From Reyranella massiliensis 521 (GTDB taxonomy: Bacteria > Pseudomonadota > Alphaproteobacteria > Reyranellales > Reyranellaceae), in contig NZ_HE997181.1 in NCBI RefSeq assembly GCF_000312425.1, forward strand, positions 2,394,260-2,458,259: a stretch of DNA of 64,000 nt, in the 5' to 3' direction. The translations under genes and the position numbers were made by a program. Within the stretch, counting starts at the first letter, position 1. Every line of letters starts with the position of its first letter. Positions 1-8,876 of this stretch are shown in pieces. Below the pieces are notes generated by a model. The model was not told the origin of the DNA. It did no database searches and was given only the letters and a program-made list of their open reading frames with translations.

Positions 1-459
1 GGCCCGCGCCATGGCGGCCTGACGCGCCGCGTGGCGGATCTGTTCAGCGACCTCAAGGAGGTGGGCGATATCGACGCCGAACTGGCGCGGCGCGTGCGCG
101 AACGCATCTACATTCCTGGCTTCGGCCATCCGCTCTATCCCGACGGCGATATCCGTGCGACCACGCTCCTCGCCATGTTGCGCGAGAGAGTGCCCCACTC
201 CCCGGAGCTTGCCTTTGCCGACAAGGTCGCGGCATCGGCCGAGCGTCTGATCGACCGCAAGCCCACGGTCGATTTCGCGACGGTGACGCTCGAACGCGCG
301 CTCGGCCTGCCGAAGGATTCCGCATTGGCCCTGTTCCTTCTCGGCCGCACCGTCGGCTGGATCGGCCACGCTGTGGAACAGGCCACGCATGGTTCTGTTA
401 TTCGTCCGCGGGCGCGCTATACAGGCCCCCGCCCCACACCAGCGCCGAGCGCGAGATGA
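1..459 (+). CDS. Citrate synthase family protein, C-terminal part (5' end outside window)
   Basis: Only the last 152 codons lie in the window; the frame is open to base 1, so the start is upstream. Citrate synthase family signatures appear in order: a GPxHGG histidine loop (fragment residues 2-7), a GFGHPLY loop with its histidine at fragment residue 43, a VDF aspartate near residue 91, and the closing GRTVGWIGH helix. These carry the three catalytic positions of the family. The loop reads GHPLY where housekeeping citrate synthases have GHRVY, and no DPR follows. This fits citryl-CoA lyase-like or accessory members better than GltA (inference). The stop codon overlaps the next start as ATGA, suggesting translational coupling with the hydrolase. 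The missing N-terminus prevents a firmer call. Confidence 0.8.
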   Translation, partial: GPRHGGLTRRVADLFSDLKEVGDIDAELARRVRERIYIPGFGHPLYPDGDIRATTLLAMLRERVPHSPELAFADKVAASAERLIDRKPTVDFATVTLERALGLPKDSALALFLLGRTVGWIGHAVEQATHGSVIRPRARYTGPRPTPAPSAR

Positions 460-995
460 GCAACGCCCTGATCGTCATCGACATGCAGCAGGGATCGTTC
501 ACTGCAGCGACACCGCGACACGACGCGACCGCCCTCGTGCAGCGCATCAACACGCTCGCCGCCAGCGTGCGCGACAAGGGCGGTGTCGTCATCCACGTGC
601 AGCACGACGGGCCGCCGGGCGACCCGCACCAGCCCGAACTGCCGGGATGGCGATTCCTGCCGGATATCGACGTGCGACGGGACGACACGATCGTACGCAA
701 GACCGCCTGCGATGCCTTTCTGCAGACGCGCCTGGAAGCGGTTCTGCGTGCCAAGGGAATCGACCGGCTGATCATCACGGGCTGCGCGACGGACTATTGC
801 GTCGACACGACCGTGCGCAGCGCTCTGGCGCGCGGCTATCGCACGACCGCGCCGTCCGACGGCCATACGACCAGCGACCGTCCGCATCTGCCGGCGGTGA
901 AGATCATCGAGCATCACAACGCGATCTGGGCCGACTTTCTGGCGCCCAACGGCCCTGCCGAAGTGTGCCGCTGCACCGAGGTTCGGCTCGACTGA
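456..995 (+). CDS. Cysteine hydrolase, isochorismatase family
   Basis: This 179-residue protein has the isochorismatase-like hydrolase fold, whose members cleave isochorismate, nicotinamide, ureidoacrylate or other amides with an Asp-Lys-Cys triad. All three residues are visible: Asp9 in IVIDMQQ, Lys82 in VRKTACDAF, and Cys115 in GCATDYCVDTTVR, followed by the usual helix. Length is typical. The ATG overlaps the stop of the citrate synthase-like gene by four bases (ATGA), so the two are probably one operon. The family is diverse and the substrate cannot be read from sequence. It should be contrasted with the paralogue at 19965-20513, which has lost the cysteine. Confidence 0.88.
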   Translation: MSNALIVIDMQQGSFTAATPRHDATALVQRINTLAASVRDKGGVVIHVQHDGPPGDPHQPELPGWRFLPDIDVRRDDTIVRKTACDAFLQTRLEAVLRAKGIDRLIITGCATDYCVDTTVRSALARGYRTTAPSDGHTTSDRPHLPAVKIIEHHNAIWADFLAPNGPAEVCRCTEVRLD

Positions 996-1077
996 CGGGT
1001 CGGGCTGCGACCAAACGGTTATCCACCACAACGTTGCCTTGCGAGCGCGGCATGCGCGTGCTTAACGTCGCGCTTTA

Positions 1078-2043
1078 GTGACAAAGAAACGCGCGGGCGT
1101 GCCGAGGTTGCCCCACCTTCTCGGCATCGAAGGTCTGTCGCCCGAAACGATTTCGGGCTTGTTCGACCTGTCGGAAAATTACATCGACCAGAACAGATCG
1201 ATCGACAAGCGGCGCGACATGCTCGCCGGCCGCACCGTCATCAACCTGTTCTTCGAGAACTCGACGCGCACGCGCACGAGTTTCGAGGTCGCGGCCAAGC
1301 GGCTGGGCGCCGACGTCATCAACATGGACGTCGCCACCTCGTCGGTGCGCAAGGGCGAAACCCTGCTCGACACGGCGATGACCCTGAACGCCATGCGGCC
1401 CGACGCCATCGTCGTGCGCCACAACGAGTCGGGCGCGGTCAATCTCCTGTCGCAGAAGGTGAACTGCGCCGTCATCAACGCGGGCGACGGCCAGCACGAG
1501 CACCCGACGCAGGCGCTGCTCGACGGCCTGACCATCCGACGACGACGCGGCAGCCTGCAGGGGCTGGAAGTGGCGATCTGCGGCGACATCATGCACAGCC
1601 GCGTCGCGCGCTCGAACATCCACCTGTTCCAGATCATGGGCGCGCGGGTGCGGGTCGTCGGTCCGCCCACCCTGATGCCCACCGACGTCGACCGCCTCGG
1701 TGTTGAAGTCCACTACAACATGAAGACCGGCCTCAAGGACGTCGATATCGTGATGATGCTGCGCCTGCAGACCGAACGGATGCAGGGCTCGTTCGTGCCG
1801 TCGATCAGCGAGTATTTCCGCTTCTTCGGCCTCGACCACGAAAAACTGAAAGTCGCCAAGCCCGACGCGCTGATCATGCATCCCGGCCCGATGAACCGCG
1901 GCGTCGAGATCGACTCCGAGGTCGCCGACGACCTCGACCGCAGCGTTATCCACGAGCAGGTCGAGATGGGCGTCGCCGTCCGCATGGCCTGCCTCGAAGC
2001 GCTGATCGGCGGCCACCGCAACCAGATCGGGGCCGTGGCATGA
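1078..2043 (+). CDS. pyrB: Aspartate carbamoyltransferase catalytic subunit
   Basis: PyrB condenses carbamoyl phosphate with aspartate to give carbamoylaspartate, the first committed step of de novo pyrimidine synthesis in the cytoplasm. The 321-residue product has the normal length and the key motifs: the carbamoyl phosphate loop STRTRTS (residues 62-68), HPTQALLD (from His142) and MHPGPMNRG (from residue 267). The start is GTG, directly after an in-frame TAG region. The last four bases overlap the ATG of the next gene (ATGA). In many proteobacteria PyrB assembles with an inactive dihydroorotase-like partner encoded next to it, which matches the neighbour here. No pyrimidine attenuator was recognised in the 82 bp upstream. 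Confidence 0.95.
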   Translation: MTKKRAGVPRLPHLLGIEGLSPETISGLFDLSENYIDQNRSIDKRRDMLAGRTVINLFFENSTRTRTSFEVAAKRLGADVINMDVATSSVRKGETLLDTAMTLNAMRPDAIVVRHNESGAVNLLSQKVNCAVINAGDGQHEHPTQALLDGLTIRRRRGSLQGLEVAICGDIMHSRVARSNIHLFQIMGARVRVVGPPTLMPTDVDRLGVEVHYNMKTGLKDVDIVMMLRLQTERMQGSFVPSISEYFRFFGLDHEKLKVAKPDALIMHPGPMNRGVEIDSEVADDLDRSVIHEQVEMGVAVRMACLEALIGGHRNQIGAVA

Positions 2044-3389
2044 GCGGCAACATCTACAAGTCGGCGCCGCCGCATACGGGTTCGACCGCCTACATCAATG
2101 CGCGCATCGTCGATCCCGGCGCCGACAAGGAATATCAGGGCGCCGTGCTGATCAGCGACGGCAAGATCGCCGACTTCGGCCCCAACCTCTTCGCCTCCGG
2201 CGCGCCGTACGGCATCGAGTCGATCGACTGCCGCGGCCTCTATCTGGCACCGGGTATCGTCGACACGCGCGTGCATACCGGCGAGCCGGGCGAGGAGCAC
2301 AAGGAGACGCTGGAAAGCGCCGGCGCGGCGGCAGCGGTGGGCGGCATCACCTCGCTGGTGCTCCTGCCGGACAACGAGCCGCCGTTCGACGACGCGTCCC
2401 TGATCGAGTTCGTGGCGCGCCGCGCCCGCCAGATCAAGCTGGTGAACATGTACGCCTACGGCGCGCTGACCGTGGGGCTGGAGGGCAAGGAACTGGCCGA
2501 GATAGGCCTGCTGGCCGAAGCCGGCGCCGTGGCCTTCACCGATGCCGACCATGCCGTGGGCAATGCCCAGGTGATGCGCCGCGCCCTCTACTACGCCAAG
2601 GCCTTCGATGCGCTGATCGTCCACCTGCCACAGGAACCCAGCCTGTCCGGCGGCCACATGACCAGTGGCGAGATGGCGACGCGGCTCGGCCTCGCGGGCA
2701 ATCCGCCGCTTGCCGAAGTGATGATGGTTGAGCGCGACATCCGCCTCGCCGAAATGACCGGCGGGCGGCTGCACCTCGCCAAGATCTCGACGGCGGAAGC
2801 GGTGAGCGTGATCGCTGCCGCCAAGGCGCGCGGACTCAAGATCACCTGCGATACCGCCGCGCCCTACTTTGCACTCAACGACCTGGCGGTCGGCGACTAT
2901 CGCACCTTCGGCAAGCTGGTGCCGCCTCTGCGCGCCGAGAAGGACCGTCTGGCCGTCGTCGAAGGGCTGAAGGACGGTACGATCGACGCCATCGTCTCCG
3001 ATCACCGGCCGCAGGATCAGGACAGCAAGCGCGTGCCCTTCGCCCAGGCCGAACCGGGCGGCATCGGCCTCGAAACCTTGCTGCCGATCTCGCTCGAACT
3101 GGTGCACAACGGCCAGCTCACCTTGCCGCGCCTGTTCCAGCGCCTGTCGAGCACGCCGGCATCTCTGTTCGGCCTGCCCGGCGGCAAGCTCGCCAAGGGC
3201 GCGCCGGCCGATCTCGTGGTGTTCGACGCCGACTATGCCTGGAAGGTCGACCGCGACGAGTTGTGGAGCAAGACCAAGAACACGCCGTTCGACGAACGGC
3301 CCGTGCAAGGTCGCGTGATGGCCACCATTGTCGGTGGCCGCACGATCTATCGTGACGACAGTTTTGCAACGGCGGCAGCGGCGGCCTGA
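2040..3389 (+). CDS. pyrC: Dihydroorotase-like protein (PyrC'), probably non-catalytic PyrB partner
   Basis: This 449-residue amidohydrolase has the class I dihydroorotase layout but has lost metal ligands. The usual DxHxH motif reads D75-T-R77-V-H79, so the first histidine is arginine. The later CHVST motif reads AKIST, replacing another metal histidine by lysine. The DH near the C-terminus (SDHRPQ) and one middle histidine (IVHLPQ) remain. Such degenerate proteins encoded beside pyrB are known as structural partners of aspartate carbamoyltransferase in Pseudomonas. I infer the same role, with a separate active dihydroorotase elsewhere in the genome. Its ATG overlaps the pyrB stop by four bases, consistent with stoichiometric co-translation. 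Confidence 0.9.
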   Translation: MSGNIYKSAPPHTGSTAYINARIVDPGADKEYQGAVLISDGKIADFGPNLFASGAPYGIESIDCRGLYLAPGIVDTRVHTGEPGEEHKETLESAGAAAAVGGITSLVLLPDNEPPFDDASLIEFVARRARQIKLVNMYAYGALTVGLEGKELAEIGLLAEAGAVAFTDADHAVGNAQVMRRALYYAKAFDALIVHLPQEPSLSGGHMTSGEMATRLGLAGNPPLAEVMMVERDIRLAEMTGGRLHLAKISTAEAVSVIAAAKARGLKITCDTAAPYFALNDLAVGDYRTFGKLVPPLRAEKDRLAVVEGLKDGTIDAIVSDHRPQDQDSKRVPFAQAEPGGIGLETLLPISLELVHNGQLTLPRLFQRLSSTPASLFGLPGGKLAKGAPADLVVFDADYAWKVDRDELWSKTKNTPFDERPVQGRVMATIVGGRTIYRDDSFATAAAAA

Positions 3390-3494
3390 TAGTCCGAGCT
3401 GCCGTCGATCTACTGTCATGGGCCGCGCAATTGCTGCCTCCAAACGGCCATATCGTCTGATATGGTCGCGCGTCTTTCCGGAACGGGGATTTGT

Positions 3495-4298
3495 ATGATG
3501 CTCCGGCAGTATCTTCTTCTTGGCGTCGCGACGGTCGCGCTCGCCGGCACCGCCAGTGCGCAGCAGCGCGGCCAGTCGCGTGACGATCTGCTCGATGCGT
3601 TGACCCGGCACATCCAGATCTGCAGCGAGATCACCGAGACACAGGCACGGCTTTCCTGCTTCGACCGGCTGCAGACGCAGATCGGCGGCGTGCAGGCGCC
3701 CGCCCCGACACCGACGCCAATACAGGCGAACCCCGCGCCGATGCCCACGCCGATCGCGCCCACCAGCCCGTCCACTGCCGGCACCATGGGCGGCTCGGCC
3801 ATCGGCGCGGCTCCGCTCGCACCGCAGCCTCTGGCCGTTCCGGGCGGTGGCACCGCGACGCTCGGAAGCGCCGGTCCGGCAACCGACCAATCGTCCGGCA
3901 CACGGGCTTACGATCCCGACGCCGCCTTCGATCCGCGCTCGTCGAGCTACCGTCCTCCGGAAAACATCGGCCCGAAGCCGCAGCCGCAGGTACGCCGCAC
4001 CGGGCCGCGCCCCATCCCCTATGCGTCGACGCCGCAGCCGCTCGTGACGCTCGGTGCCAACAATCTGACCTACGGTCCGACGCGCTACTGGCAGGTCACC
4101 GTCACCCTGACCTCGAACACGCAGCGGCCGGTCGAAACCCAGGCCGTCTGTACCTTCATGAATGGCGGCAGGTCGCTCGAGGATGCCTATTTCGGGCCGA
4201 TCACGATCCAGCCCGGCGAGCAGATCACCACCGAGTTGGTCGGGCCGCCGACCACCGCCTATGTCGATTCCACCAACTGCCGGATCATGCGCCCCTAG
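3495..4298 (+). CDS. Secreted proline-rich protein of unknown function
   Basis: I chose the ATG at 3495 because a GGGGA ribosome site lies 5-6 bases upstream and the next residues form a clean signal peptide (MMLRQYLLLG... ending TASAQ). The 267-residue precursor has three parts: a short helix region with a CSEI...RLSCFDRL motif (two cysteines about 15 apart, like the C..I..d..RL.CyD motif of several small periplasmic proteins), a long Pro/Thr/Ala-rich linker (roughly residues 65-185), and a C-terminal globular part of about 80 residues rich in beta-strand pattern with two cysteines. The gene sits between pyrC' and plsY, 10 bp before plsY. No known enzymatic motif was found. Confidence 0.75.
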   Translation: MMLRQYLLLGVATVALAGTASAQQRGQSRDDLLDALTRHIQICSEITETQARLSCFDRLQTQIGGVQAPAPTPTPIQANPAPMPTPIAPTSPSTAGTMGGSAIGAAPLAPQPLAVPGGGTATLGSAGPATDQSSGTRAYDPDAAFDPRSSSYRPPENIGPKPQPQVRRTGPRPIPYASTPQPLVTLGANNLTYGPTRYWQVTVTLTSNTQRPVETQAVCTFMNGGRSLEDAYFGPITIQPGEQITTELVGPPTTAYVDSTNCRIMRP

Positions 4299-4307
4299 GC
4301 CACGGCA

Positions 4308-4910
4308 ATGATCTCGACGCTGATCCTGCTGCTGGGTCCCTTTCTGCTGGGCTACCTGATGGGCTCGATTCCCTTCGGCCTGCTGCTGACGCGCGCCGCG
4401 GGGCTGGGCGACATCCGCAAGGTGGGTTCGGGCAATATCGGTGCCACCAACGTGCTGCGCACCGGCCGCAAGGGACTGGCCGCCGCGACCCTCCTGCTCG
4501 ATGCCCTGAAGGGCGTGGTGGCGGTCCTGATCGCCGATCAGGTCGGCCAGATTCCCGCCGTCGGTGCGGCGGCCGGCGCCGTGATCGGCCACATGTTTCC
4601 CGTGTGGCTGGGCTTCAAGGGCGGCAAGGGCGTGGCGACGACGCTCGGCGTGATGTGGGGCCTCTCCTGGCCGGTGGGCGCGATCGCCTGCGGGGCCTGG
4701 CTGCTGGCCGCCGCGGCCTTCCGCTGGTCGTCGCTGGCGGCGCTGATCGCTGTCGTGGTTGCGGCCATCGCCGCCTGGTTCCTCACCGATCACCGAGCCG
4801 CCCTGCTGCTCACCCTGTTGGTGCCGCTAGTCTGGGTGCGCCACCACGAGAACATCGCCCGCCTGCTCAAGGGCACCGAACCCAGGATCGGCCAGCGCAC
4901 GAAGAGCTGA
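4308..4910 (+). CDS. plsY: Acyl-phosphate:glycerol-3-phosphate acyltransferase
   Basis: PlsY transfers an acyl group from acyl phosphate to glycerol 3-phosphate, the first step of membrane phospholipid synthesis. The 200-residue product is an integral membrane protein with about five hydrophobic segments, the usual size. Two of the three conserved cytoplasmic motifs are clear: GSGNIGATN (residues 40-48) and KGGKGVAT (from Lys104). It lies ten bases after the secreted unknown gene. In related genomes plsY is usually followed by dprA and topA; here an ABC transporter operon intervenes. Confidence 0.95.
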   Translation: MISTLILLLGPFLLGYLMGSIPFGLLLTRAAGLGDIRKVGSGNIGATNVLRTGRKGLAAATLLLDALKGVVAVLIADQVGQIPAVGAAAGAVIGHMFPVWLGFKGGKGVATTLGVMWGLSWPVGAIACGAWLLAAAAFRWSSLAALIAVVVAAIAAWFLTDHRAALLLTLLVPLVWVRHHENIARLLKGTEPRIGQRTKS

Positions 4911-5005
4911 TCGGCACGGATGCCCGCTCGAACGCCGGTATCGCCATTGATCGCCTCACGGCCCGTGCTAGGGTCGCTGCACAACAACTGCAGGAGGCAA
5001 TGACG

Positions 5006-6598
5006 ATGTTCGTTGCACGTGTGGCGGCGCTCGCGGTGGCGAGCCTGTGCCTGACATCGGTGGCGTTGTCGGTCGCCGACGCCAAGACCTTGCGCTGGGC
5101 AAGCCAGGGCGATGCGCTGACGATGGATCCGCATTCGCAGAACGAAGGCCCGACCACGGCCATGAACCAGCATGTCTACGAGGGCCTGATCAGCCGCGAT
5201 CCCAAGCTCGCCAAGGTGCCGGGCCTGGCGCTCTCGTGGAAGCCTATCGCCCCCGACACCTGGGAGTTCAAGCTTCGCCCCGACGTCAAGTTCAGCGACG
5301 GCACGCCCTTCACCGCCGACGACGTGGTGTTCAGCTACAACCGCGCGCTGGCGCCGACATCGGACTTCCGCTCCTACATCTCCTCGATCAAGGACGTGAA
5401 GGCGATCGATCCGCTCACGGTGCACATCGTCACCAACGGGCCGAACCCGATCCTGCCCGACTACACGACCTCGATCCTGATCATGTCCAAGGCCTGGTCG
5501 GAGAAGCACAACGTTACCAAGCCGCAGAGCTTCAAGGACAAGGAAGAGACCTATGCGGTGCGCAACGCCATGGGCACCGGCCCCTACACGCTGAAGCAGC
5601 GCGATCCCGACGTGCGCACCGTGATGGCCAAGAACCCGACTTACTGGGGCGCCAAGGCCTTCCCCGACTATCCCGACGAACTGGTCTACACGCCGATCAA
5701 GGAGCCCGCGACGCGCGTGGCGGCGCTGATCTCGGGCCAGGTCGACTTCGTGCTCGATGCGCCCCTGCAGGACATCGCGCGCATCAAGCAGACGCCGGGC
5801 CTCAAGACGGAGGAGACCGCGCAGGTGCGGTCGATCTTCCTCGGCCTCGACATGGGGTCGGCCGAACTCAAATACTCCGACGTCAAGGGCAAGAACCCGT
5901 TCGCCGACAAGCGCGTGCGCCAGGCCATGTATCAGGCCATCGACGTCAACGCGATCAAGGCCAAGGTGATGCGGAACTTCTCCGCGCCCGCGGGCCTCGT
6001 CACTTCGCCCGGCGTGCACGGCCACACGCCGCAGCTCGACCAGCGCCTGAAGTACGACGTGGCCTCGGCCAAGAAGCTGATGGCCGAGGCCGGTTATCCC
6101 AACGGCTTCAGCGTCTCGCTGGACTGCCCGAACGACCGCTACAACAACGACGAGCAGATCTGCCAGGCCGTCACCGGCATGCTGGCGCAGATCGGCATCA
6201 AGGTCGATCTGCAGGCGCGGTCGAAGACCTTGCACTTCCCCAAACTGCAGAAGAAGGATTCGAGCTTCTTCCTGCTGGGCTGGGGCGTGCCGACGCTCGA
6301 CTCGCACTATGTCTTCACCTTCCTGTACCAGACCAGCGACGCGGCCAAGAAGGTGGGCAGCTGGAACTTCACCGGCTATTCCAGCGCCAAGCTGGACGAG
6401 CTGGCCGACGGCATGCTGAAGGAGGTCGACCAGGCCAAGCGCGACAAGATGATCGCCGACGCCTGGGCGCTCGTCGTCGCCGACATGCCGTACCTGCCGC
6501 TGCATCACCAGCTTATCGTCTGGTCGATGAGCGACAAGGTGACGATGCCGATCTTCGCCAACGACTCGCCCAACTTCAAATACGGCAAGATGAAGTGA
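5006..6598 (+). CDS. ABC transporter substrate-binding protein, family 5 (peptide/nickel type)
   Basis: A periplasmic binding protein of the DppA/OppA/NikA family (SBP_bac_5) that captures peptides or related solutes for the two permeases encoded downstream. An AGGAGG at 4992-4997 lies 8 bases before the ATG at 5006 and only 2 before the ATG at 5000, so I prefer 5006. The 530-residue precursor begins with a signal peptide ending near SVADA. Mature sequence shows family features such as the early LRW..QGDALTMDPH strand, FKLRPDVKFSDGTPFTADDVVFS and GTGPYTL. A strong hairpin follows the stop and covers the next ribosome site, so this gene is probably expressed more than the permeases. Confidence 0.92.
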   Translation: MFVARVAALAVASLCLTSVALSVADAKTLRWASQGDALTMDPHSQNEGPTTAMNQHVYEGLISRDPKLAKVPGLALSWKPIAPDTWEFKLRPDVKFSDGTPFTADDVVFSYNRALAPTSDFRSYISSIKDVKAIDPLTVHIVTNGPNPILPDYTTSILIMSKAWSEKHNVTKPQSFKDKEETYAVRNAMGTGPYTLKQRDPDVRTVMAKNPTYWGAKAFPDYPDELVYTPIKEPATRVAALISGQVDFVLDAPLQDIARIKQTPGLKTEETAQVRSIFLGLDMGSAELKYSDVKGKNPFADKRVRQAMYQAIDVNAIKAKVMRNFSAPAGLVTSPGVHGHTPQLDQRLKYDVASAKKLMAEAGYPNGFSVSLDCPNDRYNNDEQICQAVTGMLAQIGIKVDLQARSKTLHFPKLQKKDSSFFLLGWGVPTLDSHYVFTFLYQTSDAAKKVGSWNFTGYSSAKLDELADGMLKEVDQAKRDKMIADAWALVVADMPYLPLHHQLIVWSMSDKVTMPIFANDSPNFKYGKMK

Positions 6599-6619
6599 GG
6601 CCGCGCATGCCGCTCTCGT

Positions 6620-6641
6620 CTTCCCCGGACGACCGGGGAGG
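6620..6641 (+). promoter_or_regulatory. Intercistronic hairpin covering the permease ribosome site
   Basis: Bases 6622-6628 (TCCCCGG) pair perfectly with 6633-6639 (CCGGGGA) across the loop ACGA, and flanking bases extend the stem by a wobble pair and a C-G pair. The right arm contains the GGGGAGGA ribosome site of the permease starting at 6649. There is no T-tract, so it is not a classical terminator. It could protect the upstream binding-protein mRNA from 3' decay and reduce permease translation (inference). Confidence 0.55.
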
Positions 6642-6648
6642 ATGAGAG

Positions 6649-7677
6649 ATGATGGCTTTCATCGTCTCCCGCCTTCTGCAGTCGCTGGGCGTGATGCTGG
6701 CGGTGTCGTTCCTGTGTTTCGTGCTGTTCAATTTCGTGGGCGACCCGGTGAACAACATGGTCGGCCAGGAGGCATCGCCCGCCGAACGCGCCGAGATGCG
6801 CCGCGAGCTGGGACTGGAGGATTCCGTCGGCGTCCAGTTCCTGCGCTTCCTGGGCAACGCCGCGACCGGCAACTTCGGCAAGAGCTATCGGCTGGCCCGG
6901 CCGGTCTCCGACCTCATCGTCGAGCGCATGCCGGCGACGCTCGAGCTTGTCGTGGTGGCGGCCATCCTCGCGCTGGCGATGGGTATTCCGCTCGGCGTGC
7001 TGACGGCGCTGCGCCGCAATACGCTCGACAGCGGCGCGGTGATGACCTTTTCGCTCGCGGGCGTCGCCATGCCGACTTTCGTGATCGGCATCCTGCTGAT
7101 CTATGTCTTCTCCGTGGAGTGTAAATCCTGGGCGCCGGGACTCGGCCTGCCGGCCGACTGGTGCTTCCCCTCCTTCGGCCGCGGCGAGACGGTGAACCTC
7201 GGCGGGTGGCAGACCGGCCTGCTGACCGACTCCGGCCTGAAGGCGATCGTGCTGCCGGCCTTCACCCTCTCGCTCTTCCAGATGACGCTGGTGTTGCGGC
7301 TGGTGCGCTCGCAGATGCTCGAAGTGCTGCGCACCGACTACATCAAGTTCGCCCGCGCCCGCGGCCTCACCGACCGCGCCGTGCATTTCCGCCATGCGTT
7401 GAAGAACACCCTGCTGCCGGTCATTACCGTGATAGGCATTCAGGTCGGTGGCCTGATCGCCTTCTCGATCATCACCGAGACGGTGTTCCAATGGCCCGGC
7501 ATGGGCCATCTCTTCATCCAGTCGGTGCAGTTCGCCGACATCCCTGTCATGGCCGCCTATCTCGTCATGGTCTCTCTGATCTTCGTGACCATCAATTTCT
7601 TCGTCGATCTGCTCTACGCCGCGATCGATCCGCGGCTGCGTCTGGACCGTGCCCGGCTGGGAACGGCCGGCGGATGA
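6649..7677 (+). CDS. ABC transporter permease, DppB/OppB type
   Basis: A 342-residue inner-membrane permease of the peptide/nickel importer family, expected to pair with the DppC-like permease at 8873. It has an N-terminal transmembrane helix, about five further helices, and the inner-membrane coupling sequence containing RARGLTDRAVHFRHALKNTLLPV, the EAA loop that docks to the ATPase. A GGGGAGGA site lies 7 bases upstream of the first of two adjacent ATG codons (6649 and 6652). The stop codon overlaps the start of the following MFS gene (ATGA), which is unusual for this operon type. ATPase genes (dppD/dppF) do not follow, so the importer must borrow ATPases encoded elsewhere or be incomplete. 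Confidence 0.92.
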   Translation: MMAFIVSRLLQSLGVMLAVSFLCFVLFNFVGDPVNNMVGQEASPAERAEMRRELGLEDSVGVQFLRFLGNAATGNFGKSYRLARPVSDLIVERMPATLELVVVAAILALAMGIPLGVLTALRRNTLDSGAVMTFSLAGVAMPTFVIGILLIYVFSVECKSWAPGLGLPADWCFPSFGRGETVNLGGWQTGLLTDSGLKAIVLPAFTLSLFQMTLVLRLVRSQMLEVLRTDYIKFARARGLTDRAVHFRHALKNTLLPVITVIGIQVGGLIAFSIITETVFQWPGMGHLFIQSVQFADIPVMAAYLVMVSLIFVTINFFVDLLYAAIDPRLRLDRARLGTAGG

Positions 7678-8876
7678 GCCCTGGTTCTTCGCGCGACCTG
7701 CCGCCCGTACCTCCAGCCGTCCTTCCCTGGGCGCTGATCGGCGCCGCCTGCCTCGGTTCCTTCGCCGCGACCTCCAGCGGCACGACGCGCGCGCCCTTCC
7801 TGCTCGACATGGCGCACGATCTCGACGTCGCCATGCCGCTGGTCGCCAACCTCGTGTCGCTGACGGCCACGGCCTGGGGCATCACCTCCGCCCTGGGCGG
7901 CTGGCTGTCGGACGTGATCGGCCGGCGGCCGCTCCTGATCGCCGCCCCCTTCGCCCTGGCGCTGGCGATGGTTGCCCAAGCCTGGGCCGGCTCGTTCTTC
8001 TGGGTCGCGCTCTGGGCCGCCGTGGGCGGCGGCTGCGCCGGCGCCTTCTCCGGCGTGATCTTCGCCGAAGTCTCGGGCCGCGTGCCCGACAGCCAGCGCG
8101 GCCGGGCGCTGGGCTGGGTAATGAGCGGCCAGTCGCTCACCCTGGTGGTCGGCGTGCCCATGGCCGCCGCTGTCGGCTCGATCATCGGCTGGCGCGGCTG
8201 GCTGGTCTGCGTCGGCGGCCTGGCGCTCGCCGCCTGCCTCAGCCTCTATTTCACCGTCGGACGCGGCAGCGCCGGCCATACGCGCGGCGACGCGGCTCGG
8301 CCGTCGCTCAAGTCCGCCCTCTCGCCGCGCGTGCTGGGACTGCTGGGCACCGGCGTCGCCGAGCGCATCTGCTACGGCCTCGCGGCCGTCTACTTCGCCA
8401 CCTTCATGCAGGTGACCTATCACATGTCCCTGCTCGAACTCGCCATCCCGCTGGCGGTGTTCGCGCTGGGCAACGTCGCGGGCACGGTACTGGGCGGCCA
8501 GCTCGCCGACCGGCTGCGCGACCGGCTGCTCACCTTCGCCGTCGCCATGGCGCTGTCGGGAGTCGCGGCCCTGGCGCTCTTCATGTGGCACCCCGGCCCG
8601 GTCGTCTCGATCGCCGTCGGCTTCGTCTACGTGCTGCTGAACGCGCTCGGCCGGCCCTCCTTCATGGCCGCGCTGGCCGCCGTGCCCGAGGAGGTGCGCG
8701 GCACCGTGCTCGGCCTCAACGGCACCTCGGCCAGCGTCGGCTGGATCGGCGCCGCCGCGCTCGGCGCCCTGATGATCGGTTCGGTCGGTTTCGAGGGCTT
8801 CGGCCCGTTGGCTGCGCTATTGTCGCTGCTCGGCGCGGGCGGTGCGCTGCTCAGCCGGCGGAGTGCGGCGACATGA
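7674..8876 (+). CDS. MFS transporter nested in the ABC importer operon
   Basis: A 400-residue major facilitator with about twelve hydrophobic segments. The loop between helices 2 and 3 carries the MFS motif A pattern (GWLSDVIGRRPLL), and the equivalent loop of the second half reads GGQLADRLRDRL. The start ATG at 7674 overlaps the stop of the upstream permease and its own stop overlaps the ATG of the next permease, so the three are translationally linked. Transported substrate is unknown. Its placement between two permease genes that normally sit together suggests insertion by recombination and later selection for co-expression (inference). An exporter for a product of the imported peptide-like solute is one possibility. 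Confidence 0.9.
   Translation: MSPGSSRDLPPVPPAVLPWALIGAACLGSFAATSSGTTRAPFLLDMAHDLDVAMPLVANLVSLTATAWGITSALGGWLSDVIGRRPLLIAAPFALALAMVAQAWAGSFFWVALWAAVGGGCAGAFSGVIFAEVSGRVPDSQRGRALGWVMSGQSLTLVVGVPMAAAVGSIIGWRGWLVCVGGLALAACLSLYFTVGRGSAGHTRGDAARPSLKSALSPRVLGLLGTGVAERICYGLAAVYFATFMQVTYHMSLLELAIPLAVFALGNVAGTVLGGQLADRLRDRLLTFAVAMALSGVAALALFMWHPGPVVSIAVGFVYVLLNALGRPSFMAALAAVPEEVRGTVLGLNGTSASVGWIGAAALGALMIGSVGFEGFGPLAALLSLLGAGGALLSRRSAAT

Noticed and set aside
1713..4793. A 1026-codon open frame on the minus strand across pyrB, pyrC' and plsY
   Set aside because: Composition is typical of a shadow frame (many Arg, Gly, Asp, His), and three well-supported genes occupy the opposite strand.
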